Part shown: positions 29,001 through 41,000 of the stretch, piece after piece
How positions within the stretch are numbered: the stretch's first letter is position 1
Layout of the letters: each line of letters starts with the position of its first letter
Source: Corythucha ciliata
Taxonomy: Eukaryota > Arthropoda > Insecta > Hemiptera > Tingidae
Direction: 5' to 3'
DNA: 64,000 bases
Assembly: GCA_038030265.1 (NCBI GenBank)
Contig: CM075943.1
Coordinates: forward strand, 30,814,001 to 30,878,000
The notes under the pieces: generated by a model
Database searches by the model: none
What the model saw: only the letters and a program-made list of their open reading frames with translations
What the model was told of the DNA's origin: nothing
Translations under genes and position numbers: made by a program

Positions 29001-32000
29001 AGAGTATCACAAAAGTATTTATGATTGCATGTTCAAAGATTGACGCGGAAAAAAACCGTTTTTAGTTTTTTTGTGGTAGGTGCAATATGGCTTAATTTGA
29101 CGATCTGATTAGGAATTTCTGAACATTCGCTGTGGTATCTCAGTCAAAAATGCGTCGATTTTAAAATTTAAAGAGCCATTTTGTAGCTTACAACACTGGC
29201 ATGTTTTTACAATAACTTAACTGTACCGTTACGACCGAAGACTTTTGTTAAGTGTTTGTTAAGCGAGCACCGAAGTGTTTGTTAAGCGAGAATAAGAAAT
29301 AAACGTCATGTTTTATACTTGTATGGGGCTGTTCTGCTTTTTTTAGCGACAGCATCGACGCTAATTTCTATTCAATTTTAATTGAATTTTCATTCAATTA
29401 AAAGGAATAAAATTAAACGAGATTATACGCAGTACAGACTACAGACAGATTGTGTTTCACTTTGTCCCCCCTCCGCCGGCCGTGTGCAGAGTTACCCAAT
29501 ATCCCCCATGAACAAGCACGATTTTTCCAAACTTAAGGGTAGGATGATTCATGTCTCTTCGTAGGCGTGTCCACTGTTCTCGAAATTGTCGTAATGTCGT
29601 AGGTTGCTTCGCAAGTGATTGCTAATAAACAGTTGGAGACATTTCATTCATCATCAATTTTTTTTGTACGACTACTTAACACATAACAGCAAAACGAAAC
29701 AGAGAAATTTTAAGAACCTATTATGTACGTTGATAAGTTCGATTGAATGATCTTGATACTGATAGTACGGATTTTAGCAGGAGAATTGTAAACAACGTAA
29801 TTTAGTCGCGTAAGCGAGTACATTTTCATCAAGAGCCGGAAGATGCCGAGAGTTCGGTATCGTGTTCAAGTACCAAGGAATCGTGTTTGAAGGATGGCCG
29901 TTGCTGTGTTTCCTATGCCTGCCCGAAAAATAATTCGCGATTATGACATTTTTTAAGGAGGTAATTCGAAACTCGAATAAATAAAACGCATATTGTGTAA
30001 AGCCAAGAAACGTGGTTTGGAAACCGTAATAAGGGATAACTGTAATTGGAAATTTTAAGGGATATTATAGCACAAATCAAGGATTGCTTCTTTAAAAAAT
30101 TAAGTAAAGTAATCCGGGCTTTACGTCCAACTACCTTTAAGGTGTCGTGGACGAGGGCGAGAGCACACACTTAACTTTTTTACACATAAGTTGACCTTTG
30201 CTCACGATTGCTTCTTTATTTCAGCGTTAAAAAAACATTATCGCGAAAAATTATGTTATTTTAATTGCTCAAAAAAAAGGGAAAGATGGTTCCAAAACAG
30301 GACATGAAATTAACCGAATAATGCAAAATAATAATCCTTGAAAAATCCTCAGACTTACATCAGTCGGTTTTTGGATGGAAAAGGGAGGGGATCATTACCA
30401 TGGTTTGCGTATTATGAGGATGCTTCTTGTGGCCGGAGTTTTTATTTGGTGGTGGCGTAAACAAGCATTGTTCTTTTAAATAATAGTGAAACGCCGTGGA
30501 TCAGATAGGTATGTTGGGCGTATTCATATGAAAATAAGGTCTTTAGAAATTCATAAACCAAGTTTTAGCGATAATGCGTTTGGAGAGCATATTAGTGAAT
30601 AGATGGACCACATTATAATGAAACATCTAAAGTAAATTTTCAGATGTAGGTAAATTAATCATAATTAACATAAAGATAAACAAATAAGTTTTATTGGTTT
30701 GGAGGAGTCATTAGAATGAAGGTATCAGTATCACTGGTCATTTTCCAGGCTCTCCCCATCCCCTTTAAAGGGTTTTTATTCTCTAAGCTTCGCCTAAAAA
30801 TGGATTCAGGGCTCAACAGCACTTGTAGACGCCCAAAAATGGAGAGTAGACTAGAATTCCCTCACGCTCGTTACACGGCGGCACAAGGAAAGAATTTCCA
30901 TAAACGAAATGTTTGGCGTAACAAGGTAAATTACTCGCACTATATACGAGTAATTAAACAACACAATACAGCGAATCCTAGCATGAATGTGGTAATTGCA
31001 CGAAAGATAGGCTTAAGGCAGAAATGAAGGCGGAAGGGTGTGAAGCAAGCGAGTGTGCAGAAGGGAAAGTCTTCTAGAGCAAGGTCTTGAGACAAGGACG
31101 TCCAAGAAGTTTTTGTTTCCTTACATTTCCAGTACCCCCTCCTTAATTCTTCGCCATAATTTTGCATTTTTGCGAAGAAGTACGGGGAATTTCGCGAAAA
31201 ATTGAAATAATAAAAAACGAACACTGTGAAGTGAAAATGGAAATCCCCAGAACACGGAATATCCTTAAAGTAACTAAGAAAAAAGGAAGGTTCCTTTCCA
31301 AGAACAATGCAGTTATCATGCAAATGTCACGATCGTAAGAGAATTATGGGATTTAATTACGCTCAGCCCAGGCAAGCAATTATAAATAGGTCCGTAATTT
31401 TCTTGAAGCATCTGAACGCTTTTAAAATCGTATAGAACTTACATAATTTTTAGCTGATTTGTAGTTATTCAAACTCTTCAAAGAAGAAGAGGATTCCAAA
31501 CTTGAGCACATACGGCAACTTTCCGTCCGACCAACTCAGGCAGCTGTGGAGCTTTGGAAGTGTATAAGGAAGTTTTAGGGCTGGATTAAGTACTAGGGTT
31601 TGTTGAATTTATGCCTCATTCAAAATTCAGGCACAAGTTTTCTTATTATAGCGGTTTCTATGCTGAAAAAAAAAAATCTGTCCAGAAGAAGACTTTTCGG
31701 CCCCTTCTTACCATTAACACCCGTTTTAATGCGTGATGTAAAACAATTGAAAACATAATTTATAATGACATTAGAATCACAACTACATAAAACTGCCATT
31801 CTAGAAAAAAATTAAGATATCCGGAAGGATATAATTCCTTGTAAAAACATAATTCTAAATCGAAAGTAATACTTTACCCATTATATCAAACGCATTACTG
31901 CATCGTGTATAAATGGAATCGTATGGAATGGAAGATGAATAGGATGCACTAAAAGTGTATGTGGTTAGTTTTCATTTGAGAACATTCCACAGCATTATTT

Positions 32001-35000
32001 TTGCATCACGTTTTCATCCACATTTCCTAATACCTATAACTCTCGTGCGACGTCAAGAAACAACTACATTCGAGCAATTCGAGCATCCAGTTGTTTTGAA
32101 ATTAATTCCAGCCACAAACCAAAAACCACTTTTTTTTATTGTTGGAATATTTATTGAAAGACCTGAAACCATCAAGGGCAGCTGATCAAGAGCGGTTAAT
32201 TAAGGACTTGCACCGGTGGACTGATTAGACGTATAGCTGTTTACACTGCTTGTTCCATTTTAACTTGACCAATATGTTGTACAATAAAAATTGACACGTA
32301 TTTGCCAGTTTAAGGAACATTATTGTGATTCGTAAGAATCAAATAATTATTCTGGTCACGAAACTGTAGAACGATTAACTCTTTGCACAATTGTTAATCA
32401 TTAACATAATTTTTACGACATCACTGGGGAAACTCCATTATTTCGAACAGCTTAATCTATATGCTAAGGCAGAACAACTAAAACACCAGTTGGACCTTGA
32501 ACCAGACCTTATTTGAACCAATCTCATGGAAACGATTATTCTAATTTTGAAACTACGTCTTGTAATCACGGTTGCTTAATTTTTAAGGTACGTGGCCAAA
32601 AGTTTCGGAGACCATAAATCCATCAGATTTGAATACGAGACACCCTTCTGTACATCATTTGTATCAGAATAAATGCCAGTAAAATTCTGACGTCACTCTG
32701 AAAACGACTTGTGTGAGTCGTTTCGTATATTGGCCTCGCAAAGATTCACCCCAGTGCAACTGGCGGATTTCTTGCGAACTAATGCAGAGTAGACAGTTGA
32801 TGGTGGTTGCTTAATAAAAAACTTGAATGGCAATGGTTATTACATGAGTACATGACTCGATAGTTGGAGTGTAGTGAAGCCACAAGCACGTGCGTTATAT
32901 CTCTTTTGGTCACCACGACAATGAAGGACGTTCAACGTCAATCATGATTAAGGACACTCAACTTAAAATAATGAAAAAACAATAGGATTTCCAAACATTG
33001 CTACGTGCCACGATGCGAAAATTATTGAACAATGGGGAACTTGCATGAATCTCAGATTGGGTAGAAAAGCATACCGGTGATTTGACCCGTGAACTGAAGG
33101 ATAACAACGGAAGTTGCAACCCGATTGGTGCGTTTTAAGATTTTTAAAAAAGGTTCAAAGTTCTTCAGAAGAGGATGGATGGTGCGAGGGGAAATGACGT
33201 AAATACTTACTTGTGAAGCATTTGAAGGAACTCTAAAATTGTTTGTTTACAAACAACATGAAAAATGTCCCCCCATTAAACTCGTCTAACCCCCTCTTCC
33301 CCGCATCATCCATTTCAATAAGTAAGTTTTTACGTAATCGAACCGGACTCAAAATTTTTAAAAATTCCCTAAAAAAACATCCTTGACTTCTTTCAAAGTT
33401 TAATGTGAGCAATAGACTTGTAGAAGAGCCCTCTTTAAGCAACACCAACTTTTGAAAAATGTGCAAGTTCCCCATTTGCAGAGAAGATGCTTCTGTAGAA
33501 CGCGCTGTTTTCAAGTTACCGGTGAGAAAACCCATCAGTGTTGCCCCCGCCCCTCGTAGTGTTTAGATCTTGATCCGCTCCTGTCATCATTGGCGAATGA
33601 AACTATCACTAGCTGCGCTAGTGTTCTTGATAGTGTAAGCGGTATTTGTTATCAATTTGAGAGTTAGTTTCACACAAGGTACATAGACTACAGAGGTATG
33701 CTCCTAACTTTTTAGCCAATCATAATCATTCGCGCAATGACGTCATGGGGTTAGATCCATTTAAATCAGGCGGTAGTTTTTGAAAAAAATATCCCCGTCA
33801 GTATTCGTTACCAGTAAGAAATCCAAGTTCTACATTTGTAAGTGACTGGAATCACTGCTAAAACTTGGGGGAACAGGTCTCGACATGTGAGCGGAACGAC
33901 TTTACACGGAATGACTTTACGTCAAAAATTGAATAGACAATGTGCCTGGCAGAGAGCGCAGGCCCGAGTTTCTGGTTATATTGGCTTAAGGTTACACGGG
34001 TCGTTCTTCATAACAATCTGAACCCTGTTTCTCTACCCCTAATAAGTGGTATACTTTTTTATATTTAGCGCGATTTGTAGCCCGAAAATGGGGAGGCACT
34101 GTTGTTTCCGGATTTGTAACAGTGACGGGCGTCCCGGCCGCCCCGGTTATGACCCTTCCGTCAAATTTTTTAAGTTTCCTCAACCGTGCCAAGTTTATAA
34201 GTGGGACGTTGACGAGTGGACCCCAATCGCGGAAAATCGCCACATTACCGGATGTAAGAATTGCCGACTGTGTCGCGAGTGGATGAAACTCTGTAAGAGG
34301 AAGGACGAGAGATTCCAGTCCCTGAGGAACATCATGGGCGGCCGTCATATGCTCCAAGCATTTCGAGGAGAACCTTGATGCTCTGGACTATGCGGTTCAT
34401 CGCCCAATGAGCTACAATCCGGTGGAGTCTATACAACCAAACAAATTTATTCCCTCGAAAAATGAAGCATTTTGATTGGTTGCATATACTGCACAGACGC
34501 ATAACATATGGTTTGTGAACAGGGCTTAAAAGCCGTTCTTTTTGGGTATTTTATTGGAGTTAAATTCAAGTGCAGTGAAATAAAATTAAACAACAGTTCA
34601 CTAGTATTTAAAAATAATATGTATTAGACTTCGTTAACCATATCAATAATGCAAGAAGAGGCAAAAAATAAATAGCCGCTGACAAAAAAAAGGCAATCAA
34701 TTTTTTCTTTTCCACCATTCACCATTAAAGTTTAGATGGTCAAGTTTAGATTCGTAGTACTTGAGAATTGACAATTTGTTCACTTTTTTTTTTTTTTTTT
34801 GAGGCCTCGGACGCTCTCCCGACTCCGAAGGTGCCAAAAGCCTTTCGGCCCATACACCATACGACCATACCCACTTGGGGCCCGGACTCGGGAGAGCCTA
34901 AGTGTAGTGACATACTGGTGCGGTTTCCGCATGCGGGGAAAAAAATCCGCAGACAACACAGTTTGTATTGACCTGACATACTGGAGATGCGGTTTTTTTT

Positions 35001-38000
35001 TCCGGATTGCGTCTAAAAATTGCCGCATCTTGTTGACGGGTTGCGGATTCCGGAAACCGGTTTTTTAGGGAGAGCACACATAGAAAGGAGTGGGACCGGG
35101 CATACATTCTATAGTACTTAAAAATGTATCCGGATAGCACCGAATATCCGAATAAAACAATTGACATTTTCTGCCGTGTAGTCTATTGTACGGAGTACCT
35201 CCGCCTTCGGCGAGGTACATCAAGAAATCCTGCAGCTTCTGCTGCCGCAACACACGCAACATTCAAAAAATAGGCGTACTCCATGACGACTGAACGAGGA
35301 CTGAACTTCTTCTCCCGCAAACCGCATTTCAATACGGGTTCCCGCATCAGTATGCCAGGATGAGAAAAATGCGGGAAACCGCACCAGTATGTCACTACAC
35401 TAATACGGCTCCTCACGAGTTCACTTACCTGAACTCGTATCATCCCCTGATTTTTCGATGAGAACCTCGCATTTCATGTGGTCAGCCACAATGCGGTCCC
35501 AAAATTAAGCCGGAATCGGGATGGAGGGAAATTTTCTCCAAGCCGTGATAGGGAAAACATCGAAATCAGTGGAGGACGAAGCAGCTGCGTTGACATCCCC
35601 CTTTCTTAAACGCGATACCTTTTCTTGGAGCCACCGTCGACCGTCATATCCACCGGTAAATTAGATTCGAGAACATTTTTCGCTGTGCTAACCAAGTACT
35701 CCTTCGATTTGGACTGTAATTTCACCCCTCTGCACTTCAAAAACCTGACGAGATCCTCCACCGTAGCGGCATCAGGACTCCCTGACAAGACTGCACCCGG
35801 TACATCTTCCGGGTTAAATTTAATTTTCTTAAATGTTCGCGTCGCACTCATGAGCTGCATGATAAAAATAGGTAATTAGTGCCTTGCACGAATTTGTGTT
35901 AATAAAATCATTATTTGTGAAGCTGTGGGTTCATAGCTCTGTAGCCTGGTGAAGCATTTACTTTTTAAATAGAGTATTCGTGCAAACTTGACCGTTCTAG
36001 AGAGCTACACCGCACAGCAGCAATAAATAAACAATCAATTTTTGATAAATAGTGACCCGTATGAGCTTACTTTCTTTAAAATACTAATTATTATTAGGCG
36101 AGGGATATAATAGAGAAAAAAATAAGAACGACTTACTTAAACTTCCTCATAGGAAACCGTCATTAAAACCCTGAATGCGCATGACGGCACATCGTTTATT
36201 CCTAACGGTAGTCTGGTTTCGGGTAAAACAACCACAATATTATTAAAAACAGGCTATAACAAAGCTATACAAATATACTAGGCTGGGAGAATGTGATGAA
36301 CAAGGCAAAAACAAACCAAGCAAGACTAAAAAACAGTGACAGAAAGGACCCACGAGTGCGATAACATCACAATTTTGGAAGAACCTCTCATCTCATCTCA
36401 AATCTAACCCGGGTGACGTAACGGTTGCCAAGAAGGAGCCCCTAGATACGAGCATACCTCTGTAGTCTATGTACCTTGAGTTTCACAGGCATTGCTGATA
36501 GTGAAAGAAGTATTGATAACTCAAAACAAGTAAAAAATGGTAAGTATTTAACATGGAGGTAGGAACAAGTGGAGGGAATGAAACGCATTTTTCGTGAAGC
36601 CGGTCGGCATTACTACACACCATCTGTTATCAGGCCTCACCCAACAAAAACATTGACAATTTGATACTTGATCAGTGAAAAAGTGATAAATTCCCCTCCC
36701 GTCATCTCTAGGTAAATAACAGTGGGTGTGTAATCATAGATAAAGGAAGTATACTATAGATGGGAAACTGGCGTTGGTGGGGGTAAGACAGTCTTTTGCG
36801 CTCCCTGGCGTAAAGCCGCCCAACTATTTTCACCGAAATCGCCGGTAGATAGCGGTAGTTTTTCTCTTTCACGTACTTTATTAATAGGTCTGTTCCAGTG
36901 AGGTGTTGGGAAAATATTCGGAGTAGATTTGCTATAGGACCAGCCAATATTTTATTGGCTGGCCCCATGGCAAATTTGCTCCAAACATGTTTCCAAACAC
37001 CTTACTGGAACAGACTAATATTCCTATTGGTTCAAAAAGAAAAAACTGATCCAATATTTATGGTTGTTATTTTATTGACTAAATTTCACAAATAGGAGTA
37101 TTCATGCTAAACTTTGTATTTTTGTTATTATACTACAATCCGAACAGATGGGTGCAGTTCACAGATCCATTAGACTTTTATCCCCAATGCTCTCCAACCA
37201 CTTCCGAGCCAAATCACGATTGGAGGGCAAGTAATGTTGGGGCAATGTTCTGTCCTCACAGCCGGGTACACAGCACTTGTGCTTCCCACCAGGCGTTGTT
37301 ACTATGTGTGGATGTAGGAACAAGGCTTCAAAGGAAAATATATTCCTGAATAACTCAGAAGTACCTTTAAGGCAGGGACAGAAGTTCGTTCGTAAAACGC
37401 TTGAAAAGGAAAAAAAGGAATGAGTTCTGGAAGAGAACAACAAAAAAAAAATCAAGGCGAGGGAGAAGTTCTGAAAATAACGGTTGAAATATAGACAGGA
37501 AAAAAGGCAGGAATGAAAGAGAAAAACGAAAAAACAAGGATTTGAACAAAGGAACCAAAACAACTAACCAAGCACGAGGCACAGAGCACACTGAAAGGCT
37601 CTGACCGACGAGGGTTTCTAAGCGCTAGTTTCATGAGCGGCTGGCCTTCTAACTAAATTTCGAAAAGGTAGCGCTCCAATAGCGTAAAGCCGACTAAAAA
37701 CTCTGTCTCAACAATGAACAATAGAGTTTCCACCCCATGTGTGTAATGGCGGAAAACCCGGCTTCACATTTTTCTACATTAAAAAAACCTTTCTCTCTCT
37801 CCACTTGTACCTCCATGGTATTTAGCTTCAATAAAGTTTAATTCTTTATTTTCAGCCTCCCCACTCCCTCGAATTCACTGCAGGGTGACTAGGGTGGTGC
37901 GGTGAGGGGGGAGTAATCCCTTGAAAAGTCCTAAGACAAGGGTCGTCTAATTTGCAATTAATTAATTGCTGGGACACATAAAGAAAAAAAAAAAACTATT

Positions 38001-41000
38001 GATAACTCAGTTTGTATTGTTGTTTGATCTTGAAGAGCTCGTATATAACTTCACATCTCACTTAATCTGGTTGGGTTTTCAAGATTCTTTGGTGAGTAAA
38101 TACATCAAACTGTAGGTACCTAATCCACCTCCTGAATCTGAAAGAATTCGTGGGCACTGGGTTATAGCTAGCAAAATTATTATAATTTCGTTGTTAGTGC
38201 TCCGACCCAATTTATTTATACTTACGGTGGTTGAGAGCTCACAAAATAGCTATTTTTCAGTTGACCGAGTGTTAAGTTATTTCATTACCAGCGGTTCCTT
38301 CCATCTCAAGACCTTACTACTTCTGAAGTTGTTCAATCGGGAGGCGTCTTTTTAATGTTAATTTGAATACAGATTTATCACCATCAAAATCTCGGAATGT
38401 CACAGATGGAAGAAAAGGCTACGATGCTAACCATATCAACATGGTTCATACCATGTTATACCATGCTAACCATATCAACAAGACGGGACGAAGAGGACTC
38501 AAAGGAGTTATTTGCGCTTTGCCTGCAGTCGTCTGCGCTTGAATAATCCTAATAAATGCTCTTGAATGGTTATTTTCGGCATTCTAAACTATACCCACAT
38601 GTATCTGTACGGGGAATAACAATAACAATGACAGATACAAGTTATGGATCACACCAATACCGACACTGATATTGAAGGGTATAGTCGAGACGAGGTGCTC
38701 GGGTAAATTTTATTAATTAATAAAAAGTATAAAAATAAACACGAAAGTATACAATATAGTAAGTAAGCGCCTCGAACCTTGAATGGAATAGAACAAGGCA
38801 CAATATGAGAGATAGGTAAACTAATCATCTTCCTCTGTCGTAATTATTGGTGATCCAGCCGAAATGAACGAGTGAGAGGACCCGCATTGCGAGGAACTTC
38901 GGTAGTCAAAAAGTGGGAAGAAGAAAGAGCGAAACAAAAAAGAAGGCGCTGGAGACCGGGAGTTTTTGGACCAGCACCCGAGCTCGAGGAAAGTCGTCTC
39001 GTCGGCGGCAACGCTAGCAAAGGATAAACCGTGAGGAAGAAGGGACGTTTCAGGGGGCAACATGAGAAAACGAGCGAGCACCGGTCTTTTCTCTGTTGTG
39101 CCCCGACGCCATCCAATTGCTGATCGCCGGTCTCCGGCCGTTCGCTGTGGCTGCGTTGACTCTGTTGTTGAGCGGTTCCCGTAGGTCGGACTCCCCCGAC
39201 GCGTCCGCGTACGCTCGCGTGAAGTGCATTTCCATCATATTCTTGAGTAACCAGTGACCCCATTATTAACAAGTCGCACTAATGTAATACCGAGTCCTAT
39301 TAGTCGACCTTAGCGTAATTAATAAATGTACACACTTTTCCACGAGTTGTAATGGCAAAAAAAGAATGAAAAATACGTGAAAATAATCCAAAATTTAACA
39401 TACCGCTTACACTATCGGTATCACTAGTTTCACTATGACCGCCAGGCAGCGTCTTCCTTAGCACTATGCGCTCACTAATTCTCATTGCGTCAGTTACTGA
39501 CAACGTCACGACGAAATTCGAGAAAAAATTAAGAACGAATTTCTGCGTAACTTCAAGCCGCTTCAGACACATCCACCAGAAGACAACTGTAAACAATGCT
39601 GTAGCAATAGCAACCAGTAACTATCATGTGTGTCTATAACACCAGGCAGACTACATAACACGAATCATTTGTCAGCTCGGACTCATTATTGTCTGTAACA
39701 CCATAATTTGATTTCCATATGGCAACGTGGAAGTAGAATTGTAATTGGAACTCCCAGAATACAAGAAATACGTAAACGTATATACGTACAGAAAATAAAG
39801 GCAAAATGTGGCCCAACCTCGAGGGTCGAATGGGTGTCTGAACCCATGTATTTTTATCTGCTTAATCGATTAAAAACCACCTCAAGTCTCGGTAAGGAAC
39901 CTTTAAAGACGAGTAGACGTATACGGCGCCATGCTCGTTCTTATCAGTTTAATAAGAATGGTTGGGGGTGGTTTGTTGACATCCACAAAACATCAACAAA
40001 AGGTGGATTTTACAAGACTGATAATTGATAAGAGCGAACATGGCTTCTGTGATTTTACCTGTCTGATTATAGGTTCTCTAGTCTCGGGTGAGATAATGAG
40101 GTCTTGAGTTATGATGAAATGCTTAAGAGAATACGTTGTTTTTGGCTTAAACAGTTCCAAAAATCCTGACATCCTACATTAAGTATTGCAGTTGATGTAA
40201 AAGTCATATCTGAAGTAAGGCAGGACCATCCATGTAAGTATACCTAGGGCCTTATTCACTAAATTTTTTAATCATTGTTTTTTTCAAAAATCATATGCTT
40301 CCGTTCAGTTTTCTTAATTTCATGAATGAAATTTCAACTTTTCTGCCAAAGTCATAAGGAAAACCAAGTCCTCAGACTCGAAGAAAAAATTTTTTTTATT
40401 TTGGGTTGGGATTTTTGCTCCCATTAAGAATAAAAGACCGACAGACTGACGGCATGCCAAAAACCACTTTTTTCAACTTTTTTGAGGTTGTACATTTTGA
40501 ATGTGATGTCAGCTCGGACTCGATTTTTTTCACGAACACCACACTTCCATTCCCGTAGGGAACATGGAAGTAAAAAGAGAAAACCCGCCAAATACAAAAA
40601 AAATATTAAATTTATTTTCGGTTTGAAGTTGTAGCGTGATATCTATCTTGATACCATATGTTTTTTTCAACACTTGGCTTTTGTATAATTTTTGAATTAA
40701 GCGGGTGATCTACTTTCATAGTAGAGCAGCGCAACGTATCGGGGGCAAAAATCCCAACCCACGAACCGCTTCATTTTTTTAACATACAAATAATACAAAG
40801 TTTAATGACTTGGTTTTCCATATGACTTTGGTTTCTGCCAAAGCAAGGTTTCTATTTCGTTAGAGAATAAGGGCCCTTATGTAATATTATGGATATTATA
40901 GGTTCGTGGAGCGGCACAGTTGCTGCGGCTTGGAAAACTATTTTTTTGCGCCAAATCCATCTCCTCCCAGGATTTCAGACCGATTCGCTAGTGTGATGTC

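Larger units (their letters stand above)
33675..36478. mobile_element. 2.8-kb DNA transposon relic with THAP and SAP-like ORFs
   Basis: Perfect 29-base terminal inverted repeats (starting CAAGGTACATAGACTACAGA) at 33675-33703 and 36450-36478. A 9-base duplication AGTTTCACA lies at 33666-33674 and 36479-36487. Weaker symmetry (ACGTCA, GGGTTAGAT) continues about 60 bases inward on both sides. Inside are a frameshifted THAP finger (plus strand), a SAP-like ORF (minus strand) and a nested 499-base MITE. No RNase H-type transposase was seen. A THAP domain plus an 8-9-base duplication suggests a P-superfamily relative, but CAAGG ends also fit hAT. Confidence 0.85.

Noticed and set aside
33675..36478. 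Firm assignment to the P superfamily
   Set aside because: No transposase is present. The 9-base duplication and CAAGG ends fit more than one superfamily.
38844..39272. 142-residue minus-strand ORF as a gene
   Set aside because: No recognisable domain, and overlapping frames are equally open because of GC content. Kept only as a composition anomaly.
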